Part shown: positions 6,913-8,335 of the stretch, one piece after another
Numbering within the stretch: position 1 is the stretch's first letter
Layout of the letters: every line of letters starts with the position of its first letter
Source: an uncultured Kineosporia sp.
Lineage (GTDB): Bacteria; Actinomycetota; Actinomycetes; Actinomycetales; Kineosporiaceae
Assembly: GCA_937859855.1 (NCBI GenBank)
Contig: CALMAR010000248.1
Coordinates: 1 to 8,335 of the forward strand
Reading direction: 5' to 3'
DNA length: 8,335 nt
Translations under genes and position numbers: made by a program
The notes under the pieces: generated by a model
What the model saw: the letters and a program-made list of their open reading frames with translations, nothing else
Database searches by the model: none
Told to the model about the DNA's origin: nothing

Positions 6913-7950
6913 GTGCAGACCGGTGGTCAAGGTCCTGCTGGCGACCGTACCGTCGAGCAGGTGAGGTGGGTCGGATTCGCTGTTGGTTTCGTCATCGCGC
7001 AGGGGGTCGCGCTGCGCTGGGCCTGGCGACAGCCTCCTGGCCGGCGACGCCGTTTCGCGTTGCACGCCGCGTTCTCCGGGGTCCTGGCCGTCGCCGAACC
7101 GGTCATCTGGGTCTTCTCCGGTGGTGGTTTCTTCTGGCCTGTGTTTGCCTGGGGTGTCCTGGGCCTTCTGGTTGCCGTCCACGGATGGCTGCTGGCGTAT
7201 CCGCCCGGGCGCCGCGAGCAGGAACTAACCCGCCGCGTCGAGCGACTCAGCCGCACCCGGCGCAGCGCCCTCGATACCCAGGCCCAGGAATTGCGCCGGA
7301 TCGAGCGGGACCTGCACGACGGCGCCCAGGCGCGGCTGGTCTCGCTGGCTATGACCATCGGGCTGGCCGAGAGCCTTTTACACCGGGACCCGGGCTCGGC
7401 GGCCGAACTCCTGGCTGAGGCGCGGGCCGGAACGCAGACCGCGCTGGCCGAACTGCGGGCCGTGATGCAGAGCGTGCATCCTCCGGTGCTCGCCGACCGA
7501 GGCCTGCATGGGGCTCTGGAGGCGCTCGCGCTTGACCTGGCGGTGCCGGTCGAGGTGCATTCGGACCTGCGCGGCATCGCCCCGCCCGCCGTCGAGTCGG
7601 CGCTCTACTTCGCCGTCGTCGCCGCCGTCGACTCACCCGGCGCTCTTGCCGCTGCCCTGCGCGATGATCAGGTCGACGTCGCCGTGGTCGACGTGCGCCT
7701 GCCGCCCACCTTCACCAATGAAGGATTGGTGGCCGCGGTGCAGGCGCGGCGCCGCCGCCCCGGGCTGCCGGTGCTCGTGCTCAGCCAGTTCGTCGAGCAC
7801 CTCTACGCCCGCGACTGCTGGCCTCGGGTGAGGGCGGCATGGGCTACCTGCTCAAGGACCGGGTGGCCGACGTGGACGACTTCGTCGCGGCGGTGCGGAG
7901 AGTGGCCAGAGTCGGCACCGCGCTACGAATATGGCAAATTGGTCATTTAG
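6913..7950 (+). pseudogene. HisKA_3 histidine kinase fused in frame to a NarL-type receiver; ATPase domain deleted
   Basis: The 345-codon frame begins as a NarL-partner sensor kinase: three hydrophobic segments (about residues 19-36, 48-69, 73-96; the last resembles a 2TM-domain FFWPVFAWG), a coiled linker, then the HisKA_3 box RRIERDLHDGAQARLVSLAM with His135 (codon at 7315) and LRAVMQSVHPPVLADRGLHG. At ESALYFAVVA (229-238), where the ATPase N-box should follow, it switches to a receiver: AVDSPGALAAALRDDQVDVA, VVDVRLPP with phospho-acceptor Asp260 (codon at 7690), then LPVLVLSQFVEHLYARD. The HATPase_c domain and the receiver's first strand with its acidic pair are missing. After residue 301 the frame shifts and the last 44 residues are nonsense. 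Start is either GTG 6913 (GGGGAGG only 2 nt away) or GTG 6961. It cannot autophosphorylate, so it is almost certainly decayed. Confidence 0.85.
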
Positions 7951-8030
7951 CCATTAATAGGTCTCTTATCAGAATGGTATGCGAACCTATGACCACTGGT
8001 GCAGACTCACCGAAAACAGCGACTCGCTAA
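7815..8030 (+). pseudogene. Frameshifted receiver C-terminal part without its LuxR-type DNA-binding domain
   Basis: Reading from CTG 7815 gives LLASGEGGMGYLLKDRVADV then DDFVAAVRRVARVGTAL, the standard end of a NarL-type receiver including the conserved Lys in YLLKD. It continues the fusion frame exactly if one C is restored at GAC-TGC (7813-7818), giving GAC-CTG-CTG. Past about 7925, where DPEVV and the HTH region should begin, the sequence becomes AT-rich and the frame runs on through unrelated residues to TAA 8028-8030. No helix-turn-helix is present. This is the second half of the same broken two-component system. Confidence 0.85.
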
Positions 8031-8109
8031 TTGCGGTGTCGACTACGCAGAACGGTAGGAGACGCCGCGCTGGTGTCTCGCGGCTGTCTTCGATAGTGAG
8101 AGGGTTCTC
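7926..8109 (+). promoter_or_regulatory. Low-GC spacer and probable promoter/leader region of the secreted-protein gene
   Basis: Bases 7926-7990 contain 24 G/C of 65 (about 37%), far below the rest of the window. They hold an imperfect inverted repeat: ATGGCAAAT (7931-7939) against ATTTAGCCAT (7945-7954), a 9-bp stem with one bulged A. ATAGGT (7957-7962) is also inverted against ACCTAT (7985-7990). A promoter for the gene at 8110 is expected here, but no -35/-10 pair can be picked with confidence. The change in composition coincides with the end of receiver homology, so it also marks a recombination junction. Confidence 0.4.
8059..8079 (+). other. RNA hairpin candidate in the leader of the secreted-protein gene
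   Basis: GAGACGCC (8059-8066) pairs with GGTGTCTC (8072-8079) through 8 consecutive pairs, one of them G-U, closed by a 5-nt loop GCGCT. It lies 30 nt before the ATG. There is no T-run after it, so it is not a normal intrinsic terminator; an mRNA-stability or translation-control element is possible. Confidence 0.4.
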
Positions 8110-8110
8110 A
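8097..8110 (+). other. Small hairpin candidate enclosing the ribosome binding site at 8098-8104
   Basis: TGAGA (8097-8101) and TCTCA (8106-8110) can pair around GGGT, so the Shine-Dalgarno GAGAGGG and the first base of the ATG are both inside the structure. With only 5 pairs it may be weak; it could damp translation of the next gene. Confidence 0.3.
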
Positions 8111-8335
8111 TGACTCGTGCATTCACCAGGCTGATGAGCGTCGCGTTGTGCACAGCTCTCACCGCAGGCAGCGGTATCGCCGCCGCGGCCGCGGCATCCG
8201 ACTCGGGTTGGGTTCCAGACGGCCCGTACGATCCCAACTCTGTGCACGCCTGCGGAACCTCGCAGACCATCACCGACAAACTCAATCAGGTCGAGCGCCG
8301 CGAGGTCACTGACGACAAGGGCAACACCGTGACCG
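8110..8335 (+). CDS. Small secreted protein of unknown function, 3' end outside window
   Basis: ATG 8110 with GAGAGGG (8098-8104) 5 nt upstream opens a frame of 75 codons that runs off the window. The N-terminus is a Sec-type signal peptide: MTRAFTRLMS, a hydrophobic core VALCTALTAGSGIAAAAAA, and probable cleavage near residue 29 after the Ala run. The mature part begins SDSGWVPDGPYDPNSVHACG, with one Cys seen so far, then a polar stretch QTITDKLNQVERREVTDDKG. It looks like the many short exported actinobacterial proteins of unknown function; I do not recognise a domain. It is downstream of the broken kinase/regulator but separated by the AT-rich spacer, so it probably has its own promoter. 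Confidence 0.75.
   Translation, partial: MTRAFTRLMSVALCTALTAGSGIAAAAAASDSGWVPDGPYDPNSVHACGTSQTITDKLNQVERREVTDDKGNTVT

Noticed and set aside
6911..6964. 17-residue frame ending GTGA on the alternative kinase start at 6961
   Set aside because: Too short and rich in chance codons; GGGGAGG before it (6904-6910) fits no start well. Noted only as a reason why the kinase start is uncertain.
7931..7954. Imperfect inverted repeat as a transcription terminator
   Set aside because: No T-run follows it, the stem is AT-rich with a bulge, and it sits inside the fading regulator; a terminator call is not supported.

Overview
The window is very GC-rich, uses GTG and possibly TTG starts, and encodes an F420-type luciferase-like oxidoreductase, a NarL-type two-component remnant and an actinobacterial DHA2-like exporter. 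Together these point to a mycelial actinomycete chromosome. The genus cannot be fixed from the sequence.

Left half (1-5639): a compact divergent cluster. On the minus strand an MFS exporter (1629-3191) is followed by a CocE/NonD-type serine hydrolase (1-1632, cut by the window edge). The two overlap by 4 bases (ATGA), so they are probably translationally coupled. On the plus strand a TetR-family repressor (3258-3875) is followed after 72 bp by a second, clearly different CocE/NonD hydrolase (3948-5639). The 66-bp divergent control region holds an imperfect palindrome (3228-3251) that is a reasonable TetR operator. The simplest reading (inference) is one regulon in which a small ligand, probably an ester or amide or a toxic drug-like compound, is exported by the MFS protein and hydrolysed by two alpha/beta hydrolases under one TetR switch.

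Middle (5640-6827): right after the second hydrolase lies the C-terminal end only of a YczE/YyaS-like membrane protein, without its N-terminal part. A doubtful 46-codon ORF follows and overlaps both neighbours by ATGA. Then comes an intact LLM-class flavin/F420 oxidoreductase (5991-6827).

Right part (6828-8030): a wrecked two-component system. A HisKA_3 histidine kinase is joined in frame to the receiver domain of a NarL-type response regulator. The kinase ATPase domain and the start of the receiver are missing between them. The receiver is then hit by a one-base frameshift near 7814, and homology stops near 7925, before any LuxR-type DNA-binding domain, where base composition drops to about 37% GC. 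The window ends in the start of a small secreted protein (8110 onward) whose leader contains two RNA hairpin candidates.

The contrast between the tidy left cluster and three decayed pieces within 2.4 kb on the right suggests repeated deletion and recombination in accessory DNA. I see no CRISPR array, tRNA, rRNA, transposase or convincing intrinsic terminator.
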